A stretch of DNA of 18,105 nucleotides from JBEINZ01 sp040377825 (GCA_040377825.1 JBEINZ010000032.1:1-18105); one strand, 5' to 3'; shown: positions 6,010 to 13,411, counted from the first letter of the stretch. The notes: a model not told the origin generated them from the sequence alone. Made by a program: numbers and translations.

Positions 6010-6429
6010 ATGATGTCGGTCGAGATCGATGAAGATTATCGCCCGTCGGAAGACGAGCCCTTCATGAACGATCGCCAGCGCGAGTATTTCCGGAAGAAGC
6101 TGAATGTCTGGAAGGACGAGATATTGCGAGAGTCAAAAGAGACCTTGCAGCATCTCGCTGATGAAAGTCAGAATCATCCGGACTTAGCCGATCGTGCCTC
6201 CTCGGAGACCGATCGTGCGATCGAGTTAAGGGCACGCGATCGACAGCGCAAGCTGATCGCGAAGATTGATGCGGCCCTGAAAAGACTCGATGACGGCACT
6301 TACGGTTATTGCGAAGAGACGGGGGATCCGATTTCGTTGAAACGGCTCGACGCCCGACCAATCGCCACGCTGTCGATAGAAGCCCAGGAACGACACGAGC
6401 GCCGCGAACGCGTATACCGGGACGATTGA
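6010..6429 (+). CDS. dksA: DksA, RNA polymerase-binding transcription factor
   Basis: DksA inserts a coiled coil into the RNA polymerase secondary channel and, with ppGpp, adjusts promoter use during starvation. The 139-residue product matches full-length DksA. It has an N-terminal helix from about residue 19, the coiled coil at about 32-107 with the tip motif D-L-A-D-R-A (the DxxDxA signature), and a C-terminal globular part. That part reads YGYCEETGDPISLKRLDARP, where the classical finger has four cysteines. Only the first remains; the second is T and the other two are S and A in the segment after ARPIATL. This pattern is typical of alphaproteobacterial DksA, so it is not damage. ATGATG gives two possible starts, 6010 and 6013; GGGA lies just upstream. 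Its position beside fliX agrees with DksA genes found in alphaproteobacterial flagellar clusters. Confidence 0.95.
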   Translation: MMSVEIDEDYRPSEDEPFMNDRQREYFRKKLNVWKDEILRESKETLQHLADESQNHPDLADRASSETDRAIELRARDRQRKLIAKIDAALKRLDDGTYGYCEETGDPISLKRLDARPIATLSIEAQERHERRERVYRDD

Positions 6430-6441
6430 TCCGCTTTCGGT

Positions 6442-6457
6442 AACCCAAGGGTTTTTT
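6442..6457 (+). terminator. Weak terminator after dksA
   Basis: AACC-CAAG-GGTT followed by TTTT lies 12 bases after the dksA stop. The stem is only four to five base pairs, but the T run and the position fit intrinsic termination. Confidence 0.35.
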
Positions 6458-6583
6458 GGCACGCCGACACAACAGCGAGCGATGTTTTACCGTAGCGTCA
6501 TTCGAGTGTCAGACCATTGCGTCAAAGCAAGCTACTGGAGTCGGGACTCGGGCCGACCGTAGATCTGTCGACGCGAGGATATA

Positions 6584-7522
6584 ATGGTCGAAGGCGTGGA
6601 CCGATCCGCAACACCCTTGCCGAGGCTTCTGGCGGGACTGCCGCCGAATTTGGCCGCATCAATCCTGATGATCCTGGCCTTTTGTATCTTCGCCGCCATG
6701 TCGGTGCTTATGCGTGACGTCGGTCGGACCATACCCGTTGTCGAGGTCGTGCTGCTTCGGCAGATTATCGCTTTCATATTGATGGCGCCGATCTTTTGGC
6801 GCATGCGGAGCATCATCGCGCGACCCCAGCGGATTGATCTGCATATCGCGCGGGGCGTTACCGCGATCGGAGCAATGACCTGCGGGCTTACCGCCGTCCT
6901 CCTTATTCCCTTCGCTGACGCTACGGCTCTGCAAATGGCCGAAGTTTTGTTCTCAACGGCGCTTGCCGCTGCGGTACTGCGAGAGCGCGTATCGTTGCGT
7001 CAATGGATTGCCACCGGAGTTGGCTTTGTTGGTGTCGCGATCATGGTTCAGCCGTTCCAAGGCGGCATCGATGTCTATTCATTGGTTGCGGTGCTGGGCG
7101 CATTTTTCGGGGCGCTCAGCATGATCTCCCTACGGATGGGGGCGGACCTCGATACGACCGAGACCGTGCTGTTTTGGCAGGGCGTGGTCATTTTGGTGCT
7201 GATCGCGCCGCTCGCCGCTTGGTTTTGGGTGACGCCGGACCTAGTCACGGGGCTTCGGATTGGCGTGATGGGCGTCTTGTTCATCACCGGGCAATGGCTC
7301 TTAACCGTTGCCATTCGGACCGGTCAGACCTCGGCGCTGGCTCCGCTCGGCTATTTGCGGTTGATCCTCATGGCCGCGATCGGGTGGTTTCTTTATCATG
7401 AGGTCCCACACCTCACGACCGTTATCGGTGCCGTCCTCGTTCTCGGCGCCGCGATCGATACGATTAGTCGGAATGCGAGCCGTACAAAACCCACTGTCGA
7501 TGGGGCCACGACAAAAGTGTAA
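6584..7522 (+). CDS. DMT-superfamily (EamA family) membrane transporter
   Basis: This is an inner-membrane permease of the drug/metabolite transporter superfamily. Members export amino acids, purines or other small metabolites, and the substrate cannot be told from sequence. The 312-residue product has about ten hydrophobic segments, starting near residue 23 (NLAASILMILAFCIFAAMSVLM), arranged as two EamA repeats. Repeat one ends at about residue 155, with the typical TALAAAVLRERVSLRQWIATGVGFVGVAIMV motif. Repeat two ends with LLTVAIRTGQTSALAPLGYLRL and a final GAVLVLGA helix. GAGGA at 6575-6579 supports the ATG at 6584. The gene has no known flagellar role and stands between dksA and the convergent flgH operon. 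No obvious promoter was seen in the 154 bases before it. Confidence 0.9.
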   Translation: MVEGVDRSATPLPRLLAGLPPNLAASILMILAFCIFAAMSVLMRDVGRTIPVVEVVLLRQIIAFILMAPIFWRMRSIIARPQRIDLHIARGVTAIGAMTCGLTAVLLIPFADATALQMAEVLFSTALAAAVLRERVSLRQWIATGVGFVGVAIMVQPFQGGIDVYSLVAVLGAFFGALSMISLRMGADLDTTETVLFWQGVVILVLIAPLAAWFWVTPDLVTGLRIGVMGVLFITGQWLLTVAIRTGQTSALAPLGYLRLILMAAIGWFLYHEVPHLTTVIGAVLVLGAAIDTISRNASRTKPTVDGATTKV

Positions 7523-7555
7523 AGGCGCGGGTCCCTGGGGATTGGACCCGCGCCT
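7523..7555. terminator. Perfect 12-bp hairpin between convergent genes
   Basis: AGGCGCGGGTCC (7523-7534) pairs perfectly with 7544-7555 around a nine-base loop. It starts right after the transporter stop codon and 52 bases beyond the flgH stop. On the plus strand no T run follows. On the minus strand the 3' side reads TTTACACTTTTG, so it may mainly end the flgF-flgG-flgA-flgH transcript. Confidence 0.6.
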
Positions 7556-7606
7556 CGAGCGGTCCGAGGCATGGGGAGCGCGATCAGACCGGATCTCTAT
7601 TTCCCT

Positions 7607-8365
7607 TCAGAAGGGCAACAGGACGTCGAGCACCTGATTTCCGTAACGCGGTTGCTGCATGTCACTGATCTGCCCGCGTCCGCCATAGGCGATACGAGCC
7701 TCTGCAATCTTGTTGCTTTCGATGGTGTTTTCGGCCCCGATATCTTCCGGCCGAATGATACCTGCCACAACAAGCTCGCGGATTTCGAAATTCACCCGGA
7801 TCTCCTGGCGCCCCTCAATGACGAGGTTGCCGTTCGGTAAAATCTGCGTCACGACGGCCGCGATGTTCGTGACAAGGCTTTCAGAGCGGTTTACTGACCC
7901 GGCTCCATCGGTCTCTGTGTTCTGTGAATTGCCGATCAGCGAGTCCGTTGCGATCCCGCTCGGAATGACCTTGCTGACGAGCGCGCCAGGTACGCCACCA
8001 ACGCTAAGTTTCTCGGAGTTCGAGCGGCTGCGTTTGGTGGTGTTGTCGATCTCCGCCTTGTCCGTAACTGTCACTTTGACGGTCAAGATATCTCCGACGC
8101 GGTGCGCCCGCTGATCTTTAAAGAACGCACGCGCACCGCTGCGCCACAGTGAGTTTGGGGCATAGGCGGCCGCTGGTGGCGCCGGCATCGGGAGACTAAC
8201 CGGCCGATAACCGGGTTGCGCCGTTGGGTCGTTTATGGCGGAAAGCGGTGGCTCCTTGCCGGCGGCACTCAATCGGTCGAGCGTGCCGGAACATGCGACG
8301 AGCGAAGGCGCACTGGCGAGAAGGATTGCCATCCAAGCAGCTTTGCAGGCGCGGGACCTAGTCAC
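7607..8365 (-). CDS. flgH: FlgH, flagellar L-ring lipoprotein
   Basis: FlgH forms the L-ring in the outer membrane, completing the bushing around the rod. The 252-residue product begins with a lipoprotein signal peptide whose lipobox is LVAC at residues 22-25, so Cys25 is the expected acylated N-terminus. Family motifs follow: SLWRSGARAFFKDQRAHRVGDILTV, the variable KLSVGG region, VTNIAAVVTQILPNGNLVIEGRQEIRVN and the C-terminal half with LVVAGIIRPEDI. The start is a GTG that overlaps the flgA stop by four bases (GTGA), with AAGGA just upstream, so translation is coupled to flgA. It is the last gene of the flgF-flgG-flgA-flgH operon, and a hairpin follows. Confidence 0.96.
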   Translation of the reverse strand: MTRSRACKAAWMAILLASAPSLVACSGTLDRLSAAGKEPPLSAINDPTAQPGYRPVSLPMPAPPAAAYAPNSLWRSGARAFFKDQRAHRVGDILTVKVTVTDKAEIDNTTKRSRSNSEKLSVGGVPGALVSKVIPSGIATDSLIGNSQNTETDGAGSVNRSESLVTNIAAVVTQILPNGNLVIEGRQEIRVNFEIRELVVAGIIRPEDIGAENTIESNKIAEARIAYGGRGQISDMQQPRYGNQVLDVLLPF

Positions 8366-9366
8366 GGCTTATCCTTCTGCAAGCTGGCGATTGATGTAAC
8401 GTTCGATTGGATCGTGACCCGGCCTGGTCCGGAGATGACAGCCTGCACCACACGTTTGGACTGTTGGTTCATCACCGTGATTGGCACGCCACGGGCGCCT
8501 TGCTCCAAAGCTAAACCGCGCGCGGTTAACACTAGGCCGGGGCCCTCGTAGGTCATGGTCACGGTCTCGCCGCGATTGACGAGGATCGGCCGGCCGAAAT
8601 CGGCTGCTGCGAGCGGTTGGCCCGGGCGCAGCGGGCGGCGCGCGGCCAAACCAATCAAGTCGTCGGGCTCCACGGCCCTAACAGCCCCGGCCTGCCGTTT
8701 CGGCATGCGTTCCTGAGACAAATCCTCGGCTTTTATGATCTCGCCGCGTGCGATTGGGCGGACCAAAATCAAAACCCGCATCGTCTCGGTAAAGACGCCC
8801 CGAATGCGCAGCCGCTCGTCGCTACCGCCTTTGTCGATCGCGATCATGGTTTCGAACCGTCCGTTGCCGGCGAGCATCGTGGAACCGACAATGCGAACGG
8901 GCGTCGCCGACTTGCGGTCGGCAAAGCGCGTGTCGATCGCCTGATCGAATGTGACGAGCAGATCGCTTGGGTCGACGCCCGGGATCTGGCCCGCGATATC
9001 GGCCGCGATAACGCGCACGACCTCGTCACTCGACACCTCCTTGGCGGCGTGTGTCACAACAACGTCGACGATGCTGCCGGCTCGAGCCGATAGAAGTCCG
9101 GCGGAGCGCGCCTCGGCGACCACGCGCCACGCCGCGACACTTGCTGTCGTTCCCAAATCGGGCGAACGAAAAATCGGCTTGTCCGAATGTTCGCCGGCAT
9201 TGCCGAATAGATCGCCGATCGTAACCACGCCGCCGGCAACGACGACCTCGCCGCGCAAAATCGGGGCTTTGTCCGCTCCATGGGCGACATTTACGGATAG
9301 GGCCACAATTGAAAGTATCAGGCCGGCCGCGATGCGGCGGATGAAGGGGGCTGCACGAGACATCAT
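8362..9366 (-). CDS. flgA: FlgA, periplasmic P-ring assembly chaperone
   Basis: FlgA is a periplasmic chaperone that assists P-ring (FlgI) formation. The 334-residue product has a Sec signal peptide (residues 1-30, hydrophobic core AAGLILSIVALSVNV, likely cleavage after AHG). An N-terminal region to about 200 includes VTIGDLF, and the C-terminal SAF/ChapFlgA part runs from about 203. This part carries LVRPIARGEIIKAEDL, then DLIGLAARRPLRPGQPL, VNRGETVTM and GVPITVMNQQSKRVVQAVISGPG. It is longer than enterobacterial FlgA (about 220 residues), as in other alphaproteobacteria. The start may be 9366 or 9363 (ATGATG), with GAGG about a dozen bases before it. It lies ten bases after flgG and overlaps flgH by four. 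Its client FlgI is encoded in the separate minus-strand operon at 4089-5213. Confidence 0.95.
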   Translation of the reverse strand: MMSRAAPFIRRIAAGLILSIVALSVNVAHGADKAPILRGEVVVAGGVVTIGDLFGNAGEHSDKPIFRSPDLGTTASVAAWRVVAEARSAGLLSARAGSIVDVVVTHAAKEVSSDEVVRVIAADIAGQIPGVDPSDLLVTFDQAIDTRFADRKSATPVRIVGSTMLAGNGRFETMIAIDKGGSDERLRIRGVFTETMRVLILVRPIARGEIIKAEDLSQERMPKRQAGAVRAVEPDDLIGLAARRPLRPGQPLAAADFGRPILVNRGETVTMTYEGPGLVLTARGLALEQGARGVPITVMNQQSKRVVQAVISGPGRVTIQSNVTSIASLQKDKP

Positions 9367-9376
9367 CGATTTTGCC

Positions 9377-10162
9377 TCACCTCATCTGTACGGTCGCCGA
9401 CATCATGTCGTCGGCAGCTTTGATCACGCGTGAGTTCATCTCGTAGGCCCGCTGGGCCGCGATCAGATCCGTGATTTCGGAGACTGAATTGACGTTGGAA
9501 ATCTCCAGATGAGACTGCAAAAGCGTACCGTAACCTTCGTCGCCCGGATTGGAGACTTGGGGAGGCCCGGATGCGGCGGTCTCCAGGAAGAGGTTGTCGC
9601 CGATTGAGTCCAGGCCAGACTTATTGATGAAACGCGCGAGCTGGATCTGGCCAAGGACAGTTGGCGTGGATGCATTGCCGACCACCGCCGAAACCGCACC
9701 CTGGCTGCTGATTGTCAGGCCAGTCGCGTTTCCGGGAATGGTGATCTGCGGATCGACGGGGTAGCCGTTCGCGGTCACCAAGGTTCCGTTGGCGTCGCGC
9801 TCGAAAGAGCCGTCTCGCGAATATCCGGTACGACCATCTGGCAGGGCGATGCGGATGTAACCCTCGCCGCGGATGGCGACGTCGGTTTCCTTTTCGGTTG
9901 CCTCGGTCGTGCCCTGGGACATGATCCGCGGGGTCGCGACAGTGCGCACGCCGGATCCGATTTGCACGCCTGTCGGAAGCAGGTTGCCGGCGTCGGAGCT
10001 TTGCGCTCCGACCTGACGAAGATTCTGATAGAGCAAGTCCTGGAAATCGACGCGCTGTCGCTTGAAGCCAGTCGTGCGTAAGTTCGCGATATTGTTGGAA
10101 ATGACTTCGACGTTCAATTCCTGGGCAAGCATGCCGGCGGCGGCGATATGCAAGGCCTTCAT
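9377..10162 (-). CDS. flgG: FlgG, distal rod protein
   Basis: FlgG builds the distal rod, the driveshaft that passes through the P and L rings. The 261-residue product has the normal length and both family signatures. The N-terminal flagellar basal-body rod motif is MKALHIAAAGMLAQELNVEVISNNIANLRTTGFKRQ, and the C-terminal segment is LEISNVNSVSEITDLIAAQRAYEMNSRVIKAADDMM. The central region contains TDVAIRGEGYI and YSRDGSF, the FlgE/F/G-like D1 fold. There is no signal peptide because export is through the flagellar apparatus. GAGGAGG is about eight bases before the ATG. It follows flgF by 16 bases and precedes flgA by 10. Confidence 0.97.
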   Translation of the reverse strand: MKALHIAAAGMLAQELNVEVISNNIANLRTTGFKRQRVDFQDLLYQNLRQVGAQSSDAGNLLPTGVQIGSGVRTVATPRIMSQGTTEATEKETDVAIRGEGYIRIALPDGRTGYSRDGSFERDANGTLVTANGYPVDPQITIPGNATGLTISSQGAVSAVVGNASTPTVLGQIQLARFINKSGLDSIGDNLFLETAASGPPQVSNPGDEGYGTLLQSHLEISNVNSVSEITDLIAAQRAYEMNSRVIKAADDMMSATVQMR

Positions 10163-10178
10163 GTCAATCGCCTCCTCG

Positions 10179-10913
10179 TCAGCTTACTTGGGCCAATTTT
10201 TCGATCGCGCTGCGGCGCAGGTCGTCGGTCGCGGCCAGCCAGTTAGCGACCGATTGATATTCGCGACTGACCTGGATCATGCGCGATAGCTCGACCACCG
10301 ACCGAACGTTGGACTTTTCGATCTGTCCCTGCATGACCCTGGGAAATGTCGAGGGCTGGGGATTGGCACCTTCGAAAAGCGTGTCGCCGATCTTTTTCAG
10401 ATCGCCTTGCTTGGCGAACTCGACCACGCGAAGGCGACCGCGCGCGCCCTGATTTGTCGATATCGAGCCGTCCGAGGAGACCGTGATTGCCGTTTCATTC
10501 TGTTGAAAAGTTATCGGCCCGCCATCGGTTAGCACGGGGTTTCCGTCGCGCGTCACAAGTTGGCCATTTGCATCCAGCGCAAAGGACCCGTTGCGGGTAA
10601 AGCGCTCGCCTTGGGGGGTCTGTACGACGAACCAGCCCGCGCCTTCGATGGCGATGTCGGTCGGATTGCCCGTGGCCAGCATCTGGCCCGGCTGCAAATC
10701 GTAAAGGTTTGCGTCGTCGATTACAAAGTCGACCGGCCGATCTGGGCGCTGGAAAGCATCGACTTCAGCGCGTGGGAGCTTGATATCCTCAAACAGCAGG
10801 GACTGCGTCTTGTATCCATTGGTGGTGATGTTTGCGAGGTTGTTCGCGATAACATCCATGTGGCGCTGAAGTGTCACTTGCCTCGACAGCCCAACGAGCT
10901 GAGCGTTTTCCAT
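10179..10913 (-). CDS. flgF: FlgF, proximal rod protein
   Basis: FlgF is one of the proximal rod proteins between the MS-ring and FlgG. The 244-residue product starts MENAQLVGLSRQVTLQRHMDVIANNLANITTNGYKTQ, the usual FlgF N-terminus. Its middle carries IAIEGAGWFVVQTPQGERFTRNGSFALD, and the C-terminus has EKSNVRSVVELSRMIQVSREYQSVANW. I chose ATG at 10913 over an in-frame start at 10988. GGGGAG (10922-10927) sits eight bases upstream of 10913, and the longer start would lie in the sigma-54 promoter and add 25 residues unlike FlgF. It is the first gene of flgF-flgG-flgA-flgH, divergent from fliL. Confidence 0.96.
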   Translation of the reverse strand: MENAQLVGLSRQVTLQRHMDVIANNLANITTNGYKTQSLLFEDIKLPRAEVDAFQRPDRPVDFVIDDANLYDLQPGQMLATGNPTDIAIEGAGWFVVQTPQGERFTRNGSFALDANGQLVTRDGNPVLTDGGPITFQQNETAITVSSDGSISTNQGARGRLRVVEFAKQGDLKKIGDTLFEGANPQPSTFPRVMQGQIEKSNVRSVVELSRMIQVSREYQSVANWLAATDDLRRSAIEKLAQVS

Positions 10914-10970
10914 AACTTTAACTCCCCAACGACCGCCGAATGCTCCCCAGCCTGGCGATCGACATCTGTT

Positions 10971-10987
10971 AAGCAGGAGGCATGCCA
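10971..10987 (-). promoter_or_regulatory. Sigma-54 (RpoN) promoter for the flgF operon
   Basis: On the minus strand 10987 to 10971 reads TGGCATGCCTCCTGCTT, a -24/-12 element with correct GG-N10-GC spacing. It differs from TGGCACG-N4-TTGCT at two non-core bases. The predicted start is near 10961, giving a leader of about 48 bases before flgF. Confidence 0.8.
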
Positions 10988-11005
10988 CGAGAAAAAATAT
11001 CTATT

Positions 11006-11018
11006 AATCAATAGTTTA
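11006..11018 (+). promoter_or_regulatory. IHF-binding site upstream of the flgF promoter
   Basis: AATCAATAGTTTA is an exact match to the IHF consensus WATCAANNNNTTR. It sits in an AT-rich tract, about 45-57 bases upstream of the predicted flgF start. This is the position where IHF bends DNA between a distant enhancer and a sigma-54 promoter, as described for Caulobacter late flagellar promoters. Confidence 0.65.
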
Positions 11019-11052
11019 ATCAGTAGCCGAAGGCCACCTGCGCATGCAGATT

Positions 11053-11067
11053 TTGCCGGTCGGCCAA
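11053..11067. promoter_or_regulatory. Imperfect palindrome, possible FlbD-type enhancer
   Basis: TTGCCG-GT-CGGCCAA is a near-palindrome with one extra base in the right arm. It lies about 100 bases upstream of the predicted flgF start and beyond the IHF site, where a sigma-54 activator would be expected to bind. The assignment to FlbD is inference. Confidence 0.3.
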
Positions 11068-11108
11068 GCCTGCAGGAACTGTTTACCCTGGTTGCCAGAA
11101 GGTTAACG

Positions 11109-11125
11109 CTAACCCTTCGTTAACC
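11109..11125 (+). promoter_or_regulatory. CtrA-type box upstream of fliL
   Basis: CTAA-CCCTTCG-TTAACC matches the CtrA consensus TTAA-N7-TTAAC with one mismatch in the first half. GTTAAC lies just upstream at 11102-11107. The box ends 54 bases before the fliL ATG, suiting a site over the -35 region. The fliLM promoter of Caulobacter is a known CtrA target. Confidence 0.65.
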
Positions 11126-11179
11126 AGTAGTTCCCTAATGTCACGAGAACAGATCGGGCGCGTGAGTCCTGAGGTTTGC

Positions 11180-11695
11180 ATGGCAAAAAAGCCGACCAAA
11201 AAGGATGAAAACGAACCCGCTTCGGCGGATGGCGAAGTCGCGGCGGCCGGCGGCAAAAAGAAGCTCATCATGATCGGAGCGGGACTGGCCGTTGTCCTCA
11301 TTGGCGGCGGTGCTGGCGCTTACTTTATGGGGCTTTTCGGAGGCAAGGCCGAAAGAAATGCGACCGCCGGTCACGCTGAGGTCGCCCGAACGGCCATGTT
11401 TGTGGATCTGCCCGAGATGACGGTCAACTTGTCCACGGCCGATCAACGGGCGACTTATCTTCGGGTCAAGATCTCGCTGGAGGTCAGCGACAAAACCGTG
11501 ATTGAGAAGATCAATCCGGTTCTGCCCCGGGTATTGGACGCGTTCCAGATCTACCTGCGCGAGCTGAGGGCATCGGATCTCGATGGTTCGGCCGGGCTCT
11601 TCCGCGTGAAGGAAGAGCTTCAGAAGCGAGTGAATGTGGCTATTCAGCCAATCAAGGTTGATGCCGTGCTGTTCAAAGAAATCCTGGTGCAATAG
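11180..11695 (+). CDS. fliL: FliL, stator-associated basal-body protein
   Basis: FliL is a single-pass inner-membrane protein whose periplasmic domain forms a ring around the stator and supports torque. The 171-residue product has a charged cytoplasmic N-terminus (residues 1-28) and one membrane helix (about 29-51, LIMIGAGLAVVLIGGGAGAY). The periplasmic stomatin-like domain at 72-171 has FVDLPEMTVNLST and YLRVKISLEV, and ends VDAVLFKEILVQ. ATG at 11180 is preferred over the in-frame ATG at 11138, because GAGG lies five bases upstream of it and MAKKPTKK is a normal FliL start. It heads a plus-strand operon, with fliM beginning seven bases after its stop. A CtrA-type box precedes it. Confidence 0.94.
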   Translation: MAKKPTKKDENEPASADGEVAAAGGKKKLIMIGAGLAVVLIGGGAGAYFMGLFGGKAERNATAGHAEVARTAMFVDLPEMTVNLSTADQRATYLRVKISLEVSDKTVIEKINPVLPRVLDAFQIYLRELRASDLDGSAGLFRVKEELQKRVNVAIQPIKVDAVLFKEILVQ

Positions 11696-11702
11696 GCGAG
11701 CC

Positions 11703-12929
11703 ATGGCCGGTCCCGACGAAGACGATCTAGACGATATCGACGCCGCCTGGGGCGCCGCTCTTGCTGAACAAAAGGGTGACGATGGCGGCGACGACTTGTC
11801 GGCTGACTGGGGGGCCGCGCTTGCCGAGCAGGGGATTTCAACTGACGACGCCGGCGCGCAATTTGCCGGCATGCTCGACGATTCCGATGTCGACCTCGAT
11901 CAAGCGACGCGCGGCGGCGACCGCATTCTGAACCAAGAGGAAATCGACAACCTTCTCGGGTTCGATATCGACGACACGATGACCGGCGACCAGTCCGGCA
12001 TCCGTGCGTTGATCAATTCGGCCATGGTCTCCTACGAGCGTCTCCCGATGCTCGAAATTGTGTTCGATCGACTGGTGCGGTTGACCACGACGTCGCTTCG
12101 GAACTTTACCTCGGACAACGTCGAGGTCTCGCTGGATAGCATCACCTCGGTTCGCTTCGGCGACTACCTGAATTCGATTCCGCTTCCGGCGATCCTCGGT
12201 GTCTTTCGGGCGGAGGAATGGGATAACTTTGGACTGGTGACCGTCGACTCCAGCCTGATTTACTCCATCATCGACGTCCTCTTGGGGGGTGGCCGCGGCA
12301 CGACACCAATCCGGATCGAGGGTCGGCCCTACACGACGATCGAAACGAACCTCGTCCGCCGCATGATCGAGGTGGTTTTGAGCGATGCCGAAATGGCCTT
12401 CGCTCCCTTGTCGCCCGTCCATTTCAATCTGGAGCGCCTAGAGACCAATCCGCGCTTCGCGGCCGTTTCGCGTCCCGCCAACGCCGCGATCCTTGCCGAA
12501 TTCCGCATCGATATGGAAGATCGCGGCGGCAAGATTGAAGTGCTCATCCCCTACGCCACGCTGGAGCCGATCCGAGATCTGCTGCTGCAGATGTTCATGG
12601 GCGAGAAGTTTGGCCGTGACCCAATTTGGGAGGGCCATCTCGCAACCGAGATCTTCGGCGCGGACATTGCCGTTGACGCGGTGCTGTTCGAGCGGGACAT
12701 CTCGCTTCGCCAAGTACTCGATCTCAAAGTCGGTCAGACGCTCGTTTTCGATGTTGGACCGCGCGATGCGGTGACGATCAAATGTGGCGGCGTCAGCCTG
12801 ACCGAAGGACAAATGGGGCGCGTGGGCGAGAATATTTCCGTGCGCGTATCCCGCAAATTGAAGCGACCAAGAATGAGCCTCGCGGCATTTGAAAAAGCTG
12901 CTTCGCAGAAGGAGATGCAAGCATCATGA
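11703..12929 (+). CDS. fliM: FliM, flagellar motor switch protein, with N-terminal repeat extension
   Basis: FliM is the middle component of the C-ring. It binds CheY-P, FliG and FliN and sets rotation direction. The 408-residue product has the CheY-P binding motif LNQEEIDNLL at residues 76-85. A CheC-like middle domain follows, with FliG contact motif GGGRGTTPIRIEGR, and then a C-terminal SpoA/FliN-like domain (about 325-395) with LRQVLDLKVGQTLVFDV. The first 70 residues are unusual: an acidic extension holding two copies of W-G-A-A-L-A-E-Q (16-23 and 36-43), spaced 20 residues apart. In most FliM proteins the EIDxLL motif lies within about the first 20 residues. ATG at 11703 is chosen because upstream in-frame starts lie inside fliL. 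The stop overlaps the next start by four bases. Confidence 0.95.
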   Translation: MAGPDEDDLDDIDAAWGAALAEQKGDDGGDDLSADWGAALAEQGISTDDAGAQFAGMLDDSDVDLDQATRGGDRILNQEEIDNLLGFDIDDTMTGDQSGIRALINSAMVSYERLPMLEIVFDRLVRLTTTSLRNFTSDNVEVSLDSITSVRFGDYLNSIPLPAILGVFRAEEWDNFGLVTVDSSLIYSIIDVLLGGGRGTTPIRIEGRPYTTIETNLVRRMIEVVLSDAEMAFAPLSPVHFNLERLETNPRFAAVSRPANAAILAEFRIDMEDRGGKIEVLIPYATLEPIRDLLLQMFMGEKFGRDPIWEGHLATEIFGADIAVDAVLFERDISLRQVLDLKVGQTLVFDVGPRDAVTIKCGGVSLTEGQMGRVGENISVRVSRKLKRPRMSLAAFEKAASQKEMQAS

Positions 12930-13411
12930 GCAGTCAACTGATGGGCTTTGCAATTGAGGGTCTCGTTGCGGTTTTGCTGACGGTGACGATCTTCTACTGC
13001 GTGATCCTCAACGCGCGCTTAAAGCGGCTGAGATCGGACGAGTCCCAGTTAAGGGCAACAATCGGCGAGTTGGTCACGGCCACCGAAATCGCCGAGCGTG
13101 CGATCAACGGCCTTAAGCATGCGGCGACTGAGTGCGACAAGACGCTTGCCAAGCGCGTCCGAGAAGCCGAATTCTTTTCGATGGAGATCGCGCGCGAAAT
13201 TGGCGAGGGCGAGAAGGTGTTGGAGCGCATCTCAAAGATTGCAATTGCCGCAAGGGCGCCGACGCCCCTCGTGTCCGCCCCGGAAACGCAGGTCGTTAGC
13301 GTTGCCGCTACGCCCAAGAGCTCCACTGCTGCCGAGTTGCGCGCGCGCGCCCTCGAAGCCGCCGAACGTCTCACAAATCTTCGCCGTTCCGTGGAGGGCA
13401 AGGCGGCATGA
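12926..13411 (+). CDS. DUF6468-type membrane-anchored coiled-coil protein
   Basis: Its function is unknown. The 161-residue product has one N-terminal membrane helix (about residues 8-28, FAIEGLVAVLLTVTIFYCVIL) followed by a helical, probably coiled-coil region (about 30-105, LKRLRSDESQLRATIGELVTATEIAERAI). A proline/alanine linker and a last short helix rich in A, E and R complete it. It resembles the DUF6468 family, which is found behind fliM in alphaproteobacterial flagellar clusters. ATGA overlaps on both sides (with fliM at 12926-12929 and with the next gene at 13408-13411) make co-translation likely. A motor- or stator-associated role is inferred from this coupling only. Confidence 0.78.
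   Translation: MSSQLMGFAIEGLVAVLLTVTIFYCVILNARLKRLRSDESQLRATIGELVTATEIAERAINGLKHAATECDKTLAKRVREAEFFSMEIAREIGEGEKVLERISKIAIAARAPTPLVSAPETQVVSVAATPKSSTAAELRARALEAAERLTNLRRSVEGKAA

Noticed and set aside
6307..6400. Loss of zinc-finger cysteines in dksA as a sign of a pseudogene
   Set aside because: The frame is intact, length is normal and the remaining CEETG and LDARP motifs match the usual alphaproteobacterial DksA, so it is a lineage variant.
10560..11123. 187-codon plus-strand reading frame opposite flgF and into the flgF/fliL gap
   Set aside because: No recognisable protein, no plausible ribosome-binding site, and it covers both flgF coding sequence and the divergent promoter region.
11141..11872. 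243-codon minus-strand reading frame opposite fliL and the start of fliM
   Set aside because: It is antisense to two certain genes and its sequence shows no domain pattern.
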